Source of the DNA: Nevskiaceae bacterium
GTDB lineage: Bacteria > Pseudomonadota > Gammaproteobacteria > Nevskiales > Nevskiaceae
Assembly (NCBI GenBank): GCA_004297005.1
Contig: SCVA01000054.1
Span: forward strand, 1-45,015
Direction of reading: 5' to 3'
DNA: 45,015 nucleotides
Positions 1-7,831 of the stretch are shown here, piece by piece; position 1 is the first letter of the stretch, and the number at the start of each line of letters is the position of its first letter. The position numbers were made by a program, and so were the translations under genes. The notes beneath the pieces are model-generated. The model searched no databases and was not told the DNA's origin. It worked only from the letters and a program-made list of their open reading frames with translations.

Positions 1-46
1 TGATCTGGTTGATCAGGACTTCCGGCAACTGTTTGATGCTGGTCAT
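1..46 (-). CDS. mutL: MutL N-terminus (partial, runs off the left edge)
   Basis: Only the first 15 codons are inside the window, starting at an ATG at 46-44. They read MTSIKQLPEVLINQI. This matches the opening of gammaproteobacterial MutL, the mismatch-repair ATPase that couples MutS recognition to strand incision, where the next residues would be AAGEVVERP. Position supports the call: amiC followed by mutL is a classic gene order. The ATG overlaps the stop of the short upstream frame by 4 bases (ATGA), so the two could be translationally coupled. A strong terminator lies between amiC and this gene, so mutL probably needs its own promoter or read-through. The call rests on 15 residues plus context. 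Confidence 0.62.
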   Translation of the reverse strand, partial: MTSIKQLPEVLINQI

Positions 47-210
47 CTTTGCCCAATCCGCCACGGGGCGAAGTCGAAAAGCGCTTGATCATTGCCGTGC
101 AGGCCAGCCTGCACGGGGCCGGCCTTGATCTGGTTGATCAGAACGTCTGGTAGCTGCTTGATCGCCGCAAGCGGCTTGACCAGCACCTCGGGCAACACGG
201 GGTTCGACAT
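43..210 (-). CDS. Short ORF duplicating the MutL opening motif (55 aa)
   Basis: This frame starts at an ATG at 210-208 (a TTG at 228 is also in frame) and ends 4 bases inside mutL. Around residues 19-33 it reads IKQLPDVLINQIKAG, almost the same as IKQLPEVLINQI at the start of the following mutL. The two DNA copies differ mostly at third codon positions. The remainder (GLHGNDQALFDFAPWRIGQR) does not continue like MutL. No clear Shine-Dalgarno precedes the ATG, which lies just below the amiC terminator. It could be a degenerate duplication of the mutL 5' end, a leader peptide coupled to mutL, or non-coding. I do not recognise a function. Confidence 0.35.
   Translation of the reverse strand: MSNPVLPEVLVKPLAAIKQLPDVLINQIKAGPVQAGLHGNDQALFDFAPWRIGQR
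95..116. repeat. Perfect 10-bp inverted repeat inside the short ORF
   Basis: CCGTGCAGGC and GCCTGCACGG are separated by two bases. The fold could be an mRNA hairpin about 50 bases upstream of the mutL start. No T-run follows it on either strand, so it is not an ordinary intrinsic terminator. Confidence 0.5.
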
Positions 211-220
211 GGCGACCGGC

Positions 221-256
221 AAAAACAAAACGGCGCGCAGGATAACCTGCGCGCCG
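221..256 (-). terminator. Intrinsic terminator after amiC
   Basis: On the minus strand, 11-bp arms CGGCGCGCAGG and CCTGCGCGCCG (256-246 and 241-231) enclose a TTAT loop and are followed by TTTTGTTTTT. This is a textbook Rho-independent terminator, 18 bases after the amiC stop. It separates nnr-tsaE-amiC from the mutL side. Confidence 0.9.
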
Positions 257-274
257 CATTCAGCCCGGTTGCGA

Positions 275-1582
275 TCAGTGTGGGTTCTTGCGCCGCAGGC
301 TCACCGCCACTGGCCCAACCTCAGCCTGCACCACCTGCTGCTGCGGGCGGTAACCGGAGAAATAGCCCTTGATGCCGGCCAGCAGCGAGGCGGCCATGCT
401 GTCCTGGTAGTCGGAGGCAGCCAGCAGACGCTCGTCCTCTGGGTGACTGAGGAAGGCGGTTTCCACCAGCACCGAGGGGATGTCCGGCGCCTTCAGCACT
501 GCGAAGCCGGCCTGCTGCACCTCGGCCTTCTGCAACGGATTGAACTGGCCGATGGACTCCAAGAGCCGCGAGCCGAAGTCGAAGCTGGCCTCGCGCACGG
601 CGGTCTGGGAGATGTCCAGCAGCACCGAGGCGAGATCGTCGTCCTTGCCGGCGATCTCGACACCGCCCACCAGATCGGCGGCGTTTTCCAGGCTGGCCAG
701 CATCTTGGCGTGTTCGCTGGTGGCGCCGCGCTGGCTCAGCACGTACACCGCCGAACCGCGGATGTTCTTGGCCACCGGCAGGGAATTGGCATGGATCGAC
801 ACGAACAGGTCGGCCTGTGCCTTGCGGGCAATGGTGGTGCGCTGCCGCAGGCCGACGTAGTAGTCGCCGTTGCGGGTCAGTATTGCCTTGTAGCCGGGAG
901 TTTCGTTGACCATGCGCGCCAGCTTGCGGGCGATGCGCAGGCAGACTTCCTTCTCGATCACGCCGTTGCGACCACGCGCCCCCGGATCTTCGCCGCCGTG
1001 GCCGGCGTCGATGGCGACGATGATCGGCTTCTGCGCGGGCGCCAGACGCACGCTGGGCGGCGCCGGCTCCGGGCGGGGTTCCGCGCGCGGACTGGGTTTG
1101 ACCACGGCTGCCGGAGCGGGAGCCGAAATCGGCTCGACGACGGGCGGCGCCGCCGCGACTACCGTCTCCGCCGCCTCCGGCGCAGGCGCCGGCAGGTTCT
1201 GTGGCTGGCTACCGTAGAGATCAAAGATCAGCCGGTAGCCGTACTGGCCATTGGGTTCCAGGCCGAAACTCTTGGGGTTGGCCGCCTCGGCGAGGTCGAG
1301 CACCACGCGCAGACCGCCGTCACGGGGTCCGGTGCGCACGCTCTTGACCAAGCCCTTGCTCAGGCCGTCGAGCTGCACCGAGCCGGCCAGCTTGGCGTCG
1401 GCGATGTCGATCACCAGGCGGCTGGGATTTTCCAGGGTGAAGGACTTGTGGCTGGTATGGGCTTCCAGGTCGAAGACCACGCGGGTGCTTTCCGGGCCGT
1501 CCCAGAGGCGCAGGTCACGCAGCTCGTTGGCGTGCGCAAGCGACGCCAGCAAACCCAGAACCATGGCCGTTAGCCCACGCAT
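275..1582 (-). CDS. amiC: N-acetylmuramoyl-L-alanine amidase, AMIN + Amidase_3 (AmiC type)
   Basis: This periplasmic zinc amidase cuts the amide bond between MurNAc and the stem peptide, chiefly for daughter-cell separation. Residues 1-19 form a signal peptide (cleavage near AHAN). An AMIN domain for septal or peptidoglycan targeting spans about 20-125. A Pro/Ala-rich linker follows (about 130-185), then the Amidase_3 domain. Visible zinc and catalytic signatures are AIDAGHGGEDPGARG (His near 195), GVIEKEV (Glu near 210), FVSIHANS (His near 264) and SVLVETAFLSHPEDE (catalytic Glu). Length (435 aa) is normal. I chose the ATG at 1582; a GTG directly before it is possible, and GGGAG lies 8 bases upstream. 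It lies downstream of tsaE on the same strand. AmiB versus AmiC cannot be settled from sequence alone. Confidence 0.93.
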   Translation of the reverse strand: MRGLTAMVLGLLASLAHANELRDLRLWDGPESTRVVFDLEAHTSHKSFTLENPSRLVIDIADAKLAGSVQLDGLSKGLVKSVRTGPRDGGLRVVLDLAEAANPKSFGLEPNGQYGYRLIFDLYGSQPQNLPAPAPEAAETVVAAAPPVVEPISAPAPAAVVKPSPRAEPRPEPAPPSVRLAPAQKPIIVAIDAGHGGEDPGARGRNGVIEKEVCLRIARKLARMVNETPGYKAILTRNGDYYVGLRQRTTIARKAQADLFVSIHANSLPVAKNIRGSAVYVLSQRGATSEHAKMLASLENAADLVGGVEIAGKDDDLASVLLDISQTAVREASFDFGSRLLESIGQFNPLQKAEVQQAGFAVLKAPDIPSVLVETAFLSHPEDERLLAASDYQDSMAASLLAGIKGYFSGYRPQQQVVQAEVGPVAVSLRRKNPH

Positions 1583-1681
1583 CACCCCGACTCCCGCAAT
1601 ACCCAGATGGCCGGAAGATAGCGCCGCCGGATTTGGCTTGCAACTTTTTTATTATCCAAATCAGTCATCAAGGCCAACTTC

Positions 1682-2176
1682 TTAAAGTGCAGAATGGCCT
1701 TTCGCCGGCTCCAGCACGGCACTCCATTCGGCCGGCAGCTCCAGTTCGGCGCGGCGGCCCTCGCCGTCACTGGCCAGACGCAGGTGCAGATCTGGCGCCG
1801 GCAGCACGCCCTGCCCGCGCTGCGGCCATTCCACCAGCCACCAGGCGGCCGGCGGCGCGTCGTCGAGCACGCCCAGCCCATACAGCTCCTCGGGTTCGGC
1901 CAGGCGGTAGAGGTCGAGATGCAGGATGCGCAGGCCGCCCTCCAGCTCATAGGGCTCGACCAGGGTGTAGGTGGGGCTGCGCACCGCGCCCTGCACGCCC
2001 AGCGCCCGCAACAGGGCGCGCGCCAGGGTGGTCTTGCCGGCGCCCAGTTCGCCTTCCAGCCAGATCATGCCGCCTGACTGCCGACGCAGCAGCGGCGCCA
2101 GTTGCGCACCCAGGGCCTCGGTGGCGGCGCTGTCCGGCAGCGCGCGTACCAGGGTGCGGTTCAGGGTACGGCTCAT
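1682..2176 (-). CDS. tsaE: tRNA threonylcarbamoyladenosine biosynthesis ATPase TsaE
   Basis: TsaE is the ATPase of the TsaBDE complex that makes t6A37 in ANN-decoding tRNAs. The Walker A motif GELGAGKTT lies at residues 42-50. It is followed by SPTYTLVEPYE and the HLDLYRL Walker B-like strand, and a late VEWPQRG segment is typical of the family. Length (164 aa) is normal. The ATG overlaps the nnr stop as ATGA, so translation is coupled to the upstream gene. amiC begins 96 bases downstream. The nnr-tsaE-amiC-mutL order is conserved in many gammaproteobacteria. Confidence 0.95.
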   Translation of the reverse strand: MSRTLNRTLVRALPDSAATEALGAQLAPLLRRQSGGMIWLEGELGAGKTTLARALLRALGVQGAVRSPTYTLVEPYELEGGLRILHLDLYRLAEPEELYGLGVLDDAPPAAWWLVEWPQRGQGVLPAPDLHLRLASDGEGRRAELELPAEWSAVLEPAKGHSAL

Positions 2177-3675
2177 GGATTCACCAGCGGCCGCAGTTCT
2201 GCAATCAGATCAGAAGGCAGCAAGCCACGCGGACCACCTTGGGCGACGGCGGCATCGCCGGCCAGGGCATGGATCAGCACGCCCAGCCGGGCGGCGTCTT
2301 CGGCGGCCAGGCCCTGCGCCAGCAGGCCCAGGATCACCCCGGTGAGGGCATCGCCCATGCCGCCCACCGCCATGCCCGGATTGCCGTAGGGGCAGAGCCA
2401 GACCTGGCTGCCGGCGACCAGACTGCCGGCGCCCTTGAGCACCACCACCACGCCGTAGCGGTCGCGCAGGGCCTGCACCGCCGCCAGCCGGTCGGCCTGG
2501 ATCGCGGCGGTGGTGCAGGCCAGCAGGCGCGCGGCCTCGCCGGGATGCGGCGTCAGCACCGTGTTGGCCGGCAGTCGGCGCGGCTGCTCAGCCAGCAGAT
2601 TGAGCGCATCGGCATCCAGCACCGTCGGCAGCTCGCAACCCGATACCGCCGAGTAGAGCGCGCGGCCCCATGCCCCCTGTCCCAGCCCGGGGCCAAGGGC
2701 GACGGCCTTCGTCGCCGCCAGCTTGGCGCGCAGCTCATCGCCGGGCAGCCAGCCGCTCACCATCAGCTCCGGCTGCGCCGCGACCAGGGCGCCGGAATGG
2801 CTGGGATGGGTCAGCACGCTGACTAGCCCAGCACCGCTACGCAGGGCGGCACGCCCGGCCATCAGCGCGGCGCCGGCCATGCCGGTATCACCGCCCAGCA
2901 GCAGTGCATGTCCGTTAGCCCCCTTGTGCGCCTCGCGCGGGCGCGGCGGCAATGCGGCGCGCAGTTCACCAGGGTTCAGCAGACGGAACAGCGGTGGCTC
3001 TTCGGCAAACAGACTGTCCGGCAGGTCCAATCGGTCCAGCCGCAAGACGCCGCAGTAGTCCGGCCCGGCACCGAGGAAGCCACCCGCCTTGTGGCCGATG
3101 AAGCTCAGCGTGCGCTGCGCCCGCACCGCCAGGCCCAGAGGCTGGCCGCGGTCGGCGTCGAGACCGCTGGGCAGATCGACCGCCAGCACCCGCGCACCGG
3201 CCTCACCGGCGGCGTTGATCGCGGCGATCGCTTCGGCCGCGTCACCCTCGACCGGCCGCGACAGGCCGGTGCCGAAGATCGCATCGGCGATCAGCACCAG
3301 CCGGCCGCCACCAGCCACGAGGGCGTCGGCGCACCAGGGCTGCTCGCGGCCGCCGGCCCGATGCCAGTCGGCCAGGGCCTGTACGGCATCGCCACGGCTG
3401 GGCGCGGCGCCCACCTGCCAGACCCGCAGCGGCCAGCCGGCGGCCAGCGCCAGCCGCGCCAGCACATAGCCATCGCCGCCGTTGTTGCCGCTGCCGCAGA
3501 CCACATGCAGGCAGTCCGGCAGCGCACCGCCGGACATTCTCTTGAGCTCCTCCCAGCAGGCCGCGCCGGCGCGCTGCATGAGCGTGTAGCCGGGGACGCC
3601 CAGTTGCCGCTGGGCGCGCTCGTCCAGCGACCGCGATTGCCGGGCCGAATACACTGCGCGCGCCATGTCTTCCAT
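2173..3675 (-). CDS. nnr: Bifunctional NAD(P)H-hydrate epimerase / ADP-dependent dehydratase
   Basis: This cytosolic metabolite-repair enzyme epimerises and dehydrates NADHX and NADPHX (hydrated NAD(P)H) back to active cofactor. The N-terminal YjeF_N epimerase half (about 1-215) contains the glycine-rich CGSGNNGGDGYVLAR segment and IFGTGLSRPVEG. The C-terminal ribokinase-like dehydratase half (about 230-495) contains VLTPHPGEAARL, VVVLKGAGSLVA and NPGMAVGGMGDALTG (432-446), the family signature. Length (500 aa) is normal. The start at 3675 lies 10 bases inside the divergent queG frame. A second ATG at 3666 would almost remove the overlap. tsaE follows with an ATGA overlap. Confidence 0.96.
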   Translation of the reverse strand: MEDMARAVYSARQSRSLDERAQRQLGVPGYTLMQRAGAACWEELKRMSGGALPDCLHVVCGSGNNGGDGYVLARLALAAGWPLRVWQVGAAPSRGDAVQALADWHRAGGREQPWCADALVAGGGRLVLIADAIFGTGLSRPVEGDAAEAIAAINAAGEAGARVLAVDLPSGLDADRGQPLGLAVRAQRTLSFIGHKAGGFLGAGPDYCGVLRLDRLDLPDSLFAEEPPLFRLLNPGELRAALPPRPREAHKGANGHALLLGGDTGMAGAALMAGRAALRSGAGLVSVLTHPSHSGALVAAQPELMVSGWLPGDELRAKLAATKAVALGPGLGQGAWGRALYSAVSGCELPTVLDADALNLLAEQPRRLPANTVLTPHPGEAARLLACTTAAIQADRLAAVQALRDRYGVVVVLKGAGSLVAGSQVWLCPYGNPGMAVGGMGDALTGVILGLLAQGLAAEDAARLGVLIHALAGDAAVAQGGPRGLLPSDLIAELRPLVNP

Positions 3676-4729
3676 GCCGCCATTCTACGAACTACCGCAG
3701 CGCATCAAGGCCTGGGCGCAGGAACTGGGTTTCGCCGACGCCGGCATCGCCGAACTGAGCCTGGACGCCGACCGCGAGCACCTGCGGCGCTGGCTGGACG
3801 AGGGCCTGCACGGCCAGATGGCGTTCATGGGCCGCGATCTCGAAAAGCGCGTGCATCCCGAGGGCCTGCGCCCCGGCACCCTGTCGGTGATCAGCCTGCG
3901 CCTGGACTACCGGCCGCAGGCGGAAGCCGCACAGGCGGTGCTCGACGATGGCGAGCGCGCCTACATCTCCCGCTACGCCCTGGGCCGCGACTACCACAAG
4001 CTGATGCGCGGCCGCCTGCTCAAGCTCGGTGCGCGTCTGGAACGGGAAGTGGGACCGCACGGCTACCGGGTACTCACCGACTCCGCGCCGGCGCTGGAAA
4101 AGGCACTGGCGCGCAATGCCCGGCTGGGCTGGATCGGCAAGAACACCCTGCTGCTCAACCGCAAGGCCGGCTCCTGGTTCTTTCTCGGCGAGATCTATAC
4201 CGACCTGCCGCTCGCGGCGAGCGAGCAGGCACTGAGCGGCAACCACTGCGGCAGCTGCACGGCCTGTCTGGACGTCTGCCCCACCAAGGCCTTCGTCGCG
4301 CCCTACCGGCTGGATGCACGCAAGTGCATCAGCTATCTGACCATCGAACACCGCGGCGCCTTTCCGCTGGAGCTGCGCGCGGCGATCGGCAACCGGGTGT
4401 TCGGCTGCGACGACTGCCAGCTGGTCTGCCCCTGGAACCGCTACGCCCAGCCCACCGCCGAAGCCGACTTCGCGCCGCGCCACGGCCTCGATACCGCCAA
4501 GCTGGTGGAGCTGTTCGGCTGGGACGAGGCGACCTGGCTGCGCAACACCGAGGGCATGGCCCTGCGCCGGCTTGATCACGCCCGCTGGCTACGCAATCTC
4601 GCCATCGGCCTCGGCAATGCCCCGCGCAGCGCCGAGGTGCGCGGGGCCCTGAACGCCCGCGCCGAGCACCCGGATGAGGCCGTGCGCGAGCACGTGCGCT
4701 GGGCGCTGGAGCAGCAGGAGTGCGGTTGA
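3665..4729 (+). CDS. queG: Epoxyqueuosine reductase QueG
   Basis: QueG is a cobalamin- and [4Fe-4S]-dependent enzyme that carries out the last step of queuosine synthesis in tRNA (epoxyqueuosine to queuosine). The N-terminal DUF1730 region (RVHPEGLRPGTLSVI, ARNARLGWIGKNTLL) is followed by two ferredoxin-type clusters of cysteines: CGSCTACLDVC at 195-205 and CDDCQLVC at 248-255. A C-terminal helical repeat with HARWLRNLAIGLGN resembles the HEAT-like tail. Length (354 aa) is normal. An alternative start at 3674 (MPPFYEL) would shorten it by three codons and nearly abolish the overlap with nnr. No other queuosine gene is nearby. Confidence 0.96.
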   Translation: MSSMPPFYELPQRIKAWAQELGFADAGIAELSLDADREHLRRWLDEGLHGQMAFMGRDLEKRVHPEGLRPGTLSVISLRLDYRPQAEAAQAVLDDGERAYISRYALGRDYHKLMRGRLLKLGARLEREVGPHGYRVLTDSAPALEKALARNARLGWIGKNTLLLNRKAGSWFFLGEIYTDLPLAASEQALSGNHCGSCTACLDVCPTKAFVAPYRLDARKCISYLTIEHRGAFPLELRAAIGNRVFGCDDCQLVCPWNRYAQPTAEADFAPRHGLDTAKLVELFGWDEATWLRNTEGMALRRLDHARWLRNLAIGLGNAPRSAEVRGALNARAEHPDEAVREHVRWALEQQECG

Positions 4730-4736
4730 GGCCAGT

Positions 4737-5675
4737 CTAGGGCTGCACGGCGTCGGGGCAAACCGCAGTCGGCGTCGCGGCAATCTCGGTACGGGTCGCG
4801 TCCAGGGCAGCGGCCAGGCTGTTCGGCAGCGTCGGCAGATCCACCTTCGCCAACGCCGCGCGTGCCGCCGTGGCGCAACCGCGCGCCCATTCGACGCTGG
4901 CCAGGTTATTGGCATAGGCGGCATTGTCCGGCGCCAGCGCCGCCGCCTGGCGCAAGGCCTGCACCGCGGCCTCCAGATCGCCGGCGGCATAGCGCTCGGA
5001 ACCCAGTGCCGCCTGCACCAGGGGCTCCTGCGGCCAGCGCTGGACCGCGGCGTGGTAGGCGGTGGCCGCCAGTGCCGGCGCGCTACGTTCCAGTGGCGCC
5101 GCGGCAGTGATCCAATCGGCCGGGCGCACCGGCTCGGGGACCTGCTCGGCGCGGCTGACCAGAATCGCCCAGCGTCCGGCCCAGTCCCAACGGCGCAGGA
5201 AGGCGCGCCGGCTATAGCGGCTGGACTCGGCCTTGCCATCGTTCAGCAGATAGCCCTGCTCCGGGTCATAGCCAACCACCACGGCGTAATGCCAGACCGG
5301 GTAGCTGCGCACGCCGAGATTGAGCAAGACCAGGGGCGGCTGACCGTCACGCAGGGCGGCGATCAGCGCCGACTCTTCGGCTGCCAGCCGCACCGGCAGA
5401 CGGCCGTGCTGGCGGGTCTGCGCCAGCAACTCCACCTGCAGCGAACCGCCGCGCGCTGGGATGAACAGAGCCGCTTTCAGGGATTCCGGGCTAGCTTCGA
5501 CACCCGCGGCCTGCAAGGCGCTGGACAACGCCGCCGGCCCGCACTGGAGCTCCTCTTGGGCGTGCGCCGGGACGCCGACCAGTTGCACCGCCTCACCGGC
5601 CGGAGACGGCGGCAGGGCGGCACAGCCGGTCAGTGTCAGGCCGAGCGCCAGCCAGAGCGGGCGCAGGCCAGACAT
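4737..5675 (-). CDS. PA2778-family C39-like cysteine peptidase lipoprotein with TPRs
   Basis: This looks like an exported lipoprotein: the signal peptide ends in the lipobox LTGC (Cys18). A C39-like papain-fold domain follows, with QCGPAAL (catalytic Cys45), VWHYAVVVGYD (His129) and GYLLNDG (Asn/Asp near 145). The C-terminal third (about 185-290) is helical with TPR character (AAGDLEAAVQALRQAAALAPDNAAYANNLA). This architecture matches proteins named PA2778-family cysteine peptidase. The substrate is unknown. It sits immediately downstream of, and overlaps by one base, the PA2779-family gene (TGATG), so the two are translationally coupled and probably act together. It is convergent with queG, with 7 bases between stops. 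Confidence 0.85.
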   Translation of the reverse strand: MSGLRPLWLALGLTLTGCAALPPSPAGEAVQLVGVPAHAQEELQCGPAALSSALQAAGVEASPESLKAALFIPARGGSLQVELLAQTRQHGRLPVRLAAEESALIAALRDGQPPLVLLNLGVRSYPVWHYAVVVGYDPEQGYLLNDGKAESSRYSRRAFLRRWDWAGRWAILVSRAEQVPEPVRPADWITAAAPLERSAPALAATAYHAAVQRWPQEPLVQAALGSERYAAGDLEAAVQALRQAAALAPDNAAYANNLASVEWARGCATAARAALAKVDLPTLPNSLAAALDATRTEIAATPTAVCPDAVQP

Positions 5676-6052
5676 CAGATGCGGGTAAAGAAGTTGGTGA
5701 CGCCAACCAGCTCCAGGATCAGCAACACCACGAACACCAGACCGATCACCCCGAATACGTCGCCGCCCGCAGGCTGCTGGCCAAGGGTGGCGGCGACCCG
5801 CTGGATTTCCTCATCGCTCATCGCCGCAGCGCGGCTCTGCGCCTGCGCCGGATCTACGCCCCAAGCGGTGAGCTGCTGCTGCACATCCTCGCGGGACAGG
5901 AGGGTTTGCAGGCGGGCCTCGGTATCCGCGCGCTGCGACTGCGCTGCCAGGCGCTCAGTGCCGATCATCGAAGCCGGCGAGACGCCGGGGGTCCCCAGCA
6001 GGATCAGGCCCGCGCTCAGCACCACGGCAAGGGGAGATTTGAAGTTCTTCAT
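5675..6052 (-). CDS. PA2779-family small membrane-anchored exported protein
   Basis: The protein has 125 residues. An N-terminal hydrophobic signal (about 8-27) is followed by a helical, polar middle (residues about 30-95, rich in Gln, Arg and Glu) and a C-terminal membrane segment (FGVIGLVFVVLLILELVGV). That gives one short periplasmic domain held at the inner membrane. It matches the PA2779 family, whose function is unknown to me. A good Shine-Dalgarno (AGGAG) lies 7 bases before the ATG. The gene is coupled to the downstream C39-like peptidase, so it could be that enzyme's substrate, anchor or regulator (inference). Confidence 0.82.
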   Translation of the reverse strand: MKNFKSPLAVVLSAGLILLGTPGVSPASMIGTERLAAQSQRADTEARLQTLLSREDVQQQLTAWGVDPAQAQSRAAAMSDEEIQRVAATLGQQPAGGDVFGVIGLVFVVLLILELVGVTNFFTRI

Positions 6053-6135
6053 TAGTCACTCCTAGGAAAGACGGGCTGCCGAGATGACAGCCTAGGCATA
6101 GTGCGCTGCGCGGGATGAATTGAACCTGAAAGCCT

Positions 6136-7764
6136 TCAGCCCGCGAGGCCAAGCCGCGCCAACAGCGTCGCGGTGCTGGCATCGCCGGCGACCGCCTCGC
6201 CGTCCATGACTCGCAGGATGCGGCCAGCCAGTTGCTTGCCCAGCTCCACGCCCCATTGATCGAAGGGATTGATCTGCCAGATCACGCTCATCACGAAGGT
6301 GCGGTGCTCATAGAGCGCCAGCAGGGCGCCGAGGTGATAGGCATCCAGTCGCGGCAACAGCAGGGTGTTGGAAGGTCGGTTGCCGGCAAACACCCGATGC
6401 GGGATCGCCGCCTCCAGCACCTCGCCCTGCGCACCCTTGGCAAGCAGCTCGGCACGCACCTCCTCGGCACTCTTGCCCTGCATCAGCGCGGCCGATTGCG
6501 CGAGACCATTGGCCAGCAACAGGCGATTAAGTCCGGCATAGGGATGGTCAGCCTGCCCCACTAGAATGAAATCCACCGGATGCACTGCACTGCCCTGATG
6601 GAGCATCTGGAAGTAGGCGTGCTGACTGTTGGTGCCGACATCGCCCCAGAGTGCCGGCGTGGTGGCGTAGTCCACCGGCTCGCCGGCGCGGTTGACGCTC
6701 TTGCCGTTGCTCTCCATCTCCAGCTGCTGCAGCCAGGCGACGAATTTGTCGAGCCGCTGCGCGTAGGGCGCGATCACCTGGTCGCCGCTGCCGAGGAAGT
6801 TGGTGTTCCAGACCGCGATCAGGCCCAGCAGCACCGGCAGGTTCTGCGCCGGCGGCGCGCTGCGGAAGTGCTCGTCCATGGCGTGGGCGCCGGCGAGCAG
6901 GGCATCGAAACGGTCCGGCCCCAGGCCAAGCTGGATACTCAGACCCACCGCGCTCCACAACGAGTAGCGACCACCAACCCAGTCCCAGAAGCCGAACATG
7001 TTGTCGGCGGCGATACCGAAACGCCGTACCGCCTCGGCGTTGGTGGAAACCGCTACGAAATGTTTGGGGATGGCCGCCTCGCCCAAGGCCTGCAACAGCC
7101 AGTCACGGGCGACGCAGGCATTGGCCATGGTTTCCTGGGTACCAAAGGTCTTGCTGACCACCACGAACAAGGTGGTCTCCGGCCTAAGGCCGGACAGCGC
7201 AGCGTGCAACTGGGCGCCATCGACATTGGCGACGAAATGCAGACGAGGGCCGTCGGCGAACGGCGCCAGCGCCTCACAGACCATTCGCGGACCCAGATCG
7301 GAACCGCCGATGCCGATGTTCACGACATCGCGGATGGGCTCACCGCCGGCCCCAGTCCAGGCGCCGCCACGCACCGCCTCGGCGAAGGCGCGCATCCGCT
7401 CGCGCACGGCGCAGACCTCTGGCATGACATCGCGTCCCGCAACCGCCATCGCTGCCTCGCGCGGTGCCCGTAAGGCCATGTGAAAGGCCGCGCGACCCTC
7501 GGTGTGGTTGACCGCCTCGCCGCCGAACAGGCGGGCGATCCAGCCTTCCATGTCCTGCTGGGCAGCCAGTTGCAGCAGCAGCTCGATGGTCTCGCCGCTC
7601 AGGCGCTGCTTGGAGTAGTCCAGGTAGAGGCCGACCGCCTCGGCGGAAAGACGCGGCGCACGCCCGGCATCCAGGGCGAACAGCTCGTTCAGAGAAACCT
7701 GATTGATGGCCTGGGCATGGGCCTGAAGCGCACGCCAGGCGGCGCTTGCGGTGAGTACGGACAT
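6136..7764 (-). CDS. pgi: Glucose-6-phosphate isomerase
   Basis: Pgi interconverts glucose-6-phosphate and fructose-6-phosphate in the cytosol. Family signatures are visible: VVNIGIGGSDLGPRMV, VVVSKTFGTQETMANA (phosphate-binding SKTF), GGRYSLWSAVGLSI (PGI signature 1), MESNGKSV, GTNSQHAYFQMLHQG (catalytic His) and the late FDQWGVELGKQLA (signature 2). Length (542 aa) is usual for the long proteobacterial form. GGAAG lies 11 bases upstream of the ATG. It is the last gene of the pcnB-folK-panBCD neighbourhood on this strand, with the 2OG-oxygenase-like gene 67 bases upstream. Confidence 0.98.
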   Translation of the reverse strand: MSVLTASAAWRALQAHAQAINQVSLNELFALDAGRAPRLSAEAVGLYLDYSKQRLSGETIELLLQLAAQQDMEGWIARLFGGEAVNHTEGRAAFHMALRAPREAAMAVAGRDVMPEVCAVRERMRAFAEAVRGGAWTGAGGEPIRDVVNIGIGGSDLGPRMVCEALAPFADGPRLHFVANVDGAQLHAALSGLRPETTLFVVVSKTFGTQETMANACVARDWLLQALGEAAIPKHFVAVSTNAEAVRRFGIAADNMFGFWDWVGGRYSLWSAVGLSIQLGLGPDRFDALLAGAHAMDEHFRSAPPAQNLPVLLGLIAVWNTNFLGSGDQVIAPYAQRLDKFVAWLQQLEMESNGKSVNRAGEPVDYATTPALWGDVGTNSQHAYFQMLHQGSAVHPVDFILVGQADHPYAGLNRLLLANGLAQSAALMQGKSAEEVRAELLAKGAQGEVLEAAIPHRVFAGNRPSNTLLLPRLDAYHLGALLALYEHRTFVMSVIWQINPFDQWGVELGKQLAGRILRVMDGEAVAGDASTATLLARLGLAG

Positions 7765-7831
7765 CCCTGATGACTTCCAGACAGTTATTGATCTGTCGCG
7801 AGCTTACGCGAGGCGCTACCAGCGCCGGAAG

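Noticed and set aside
92..1573. 493-codon plus-strand frame opposite amiC
   Set aside because: It lies entirely antisense to a clear amidase with catalytic motifs; its translation is low-complexity Arg/Ala/Gly/His-rich, as high-GC antisense frames are.
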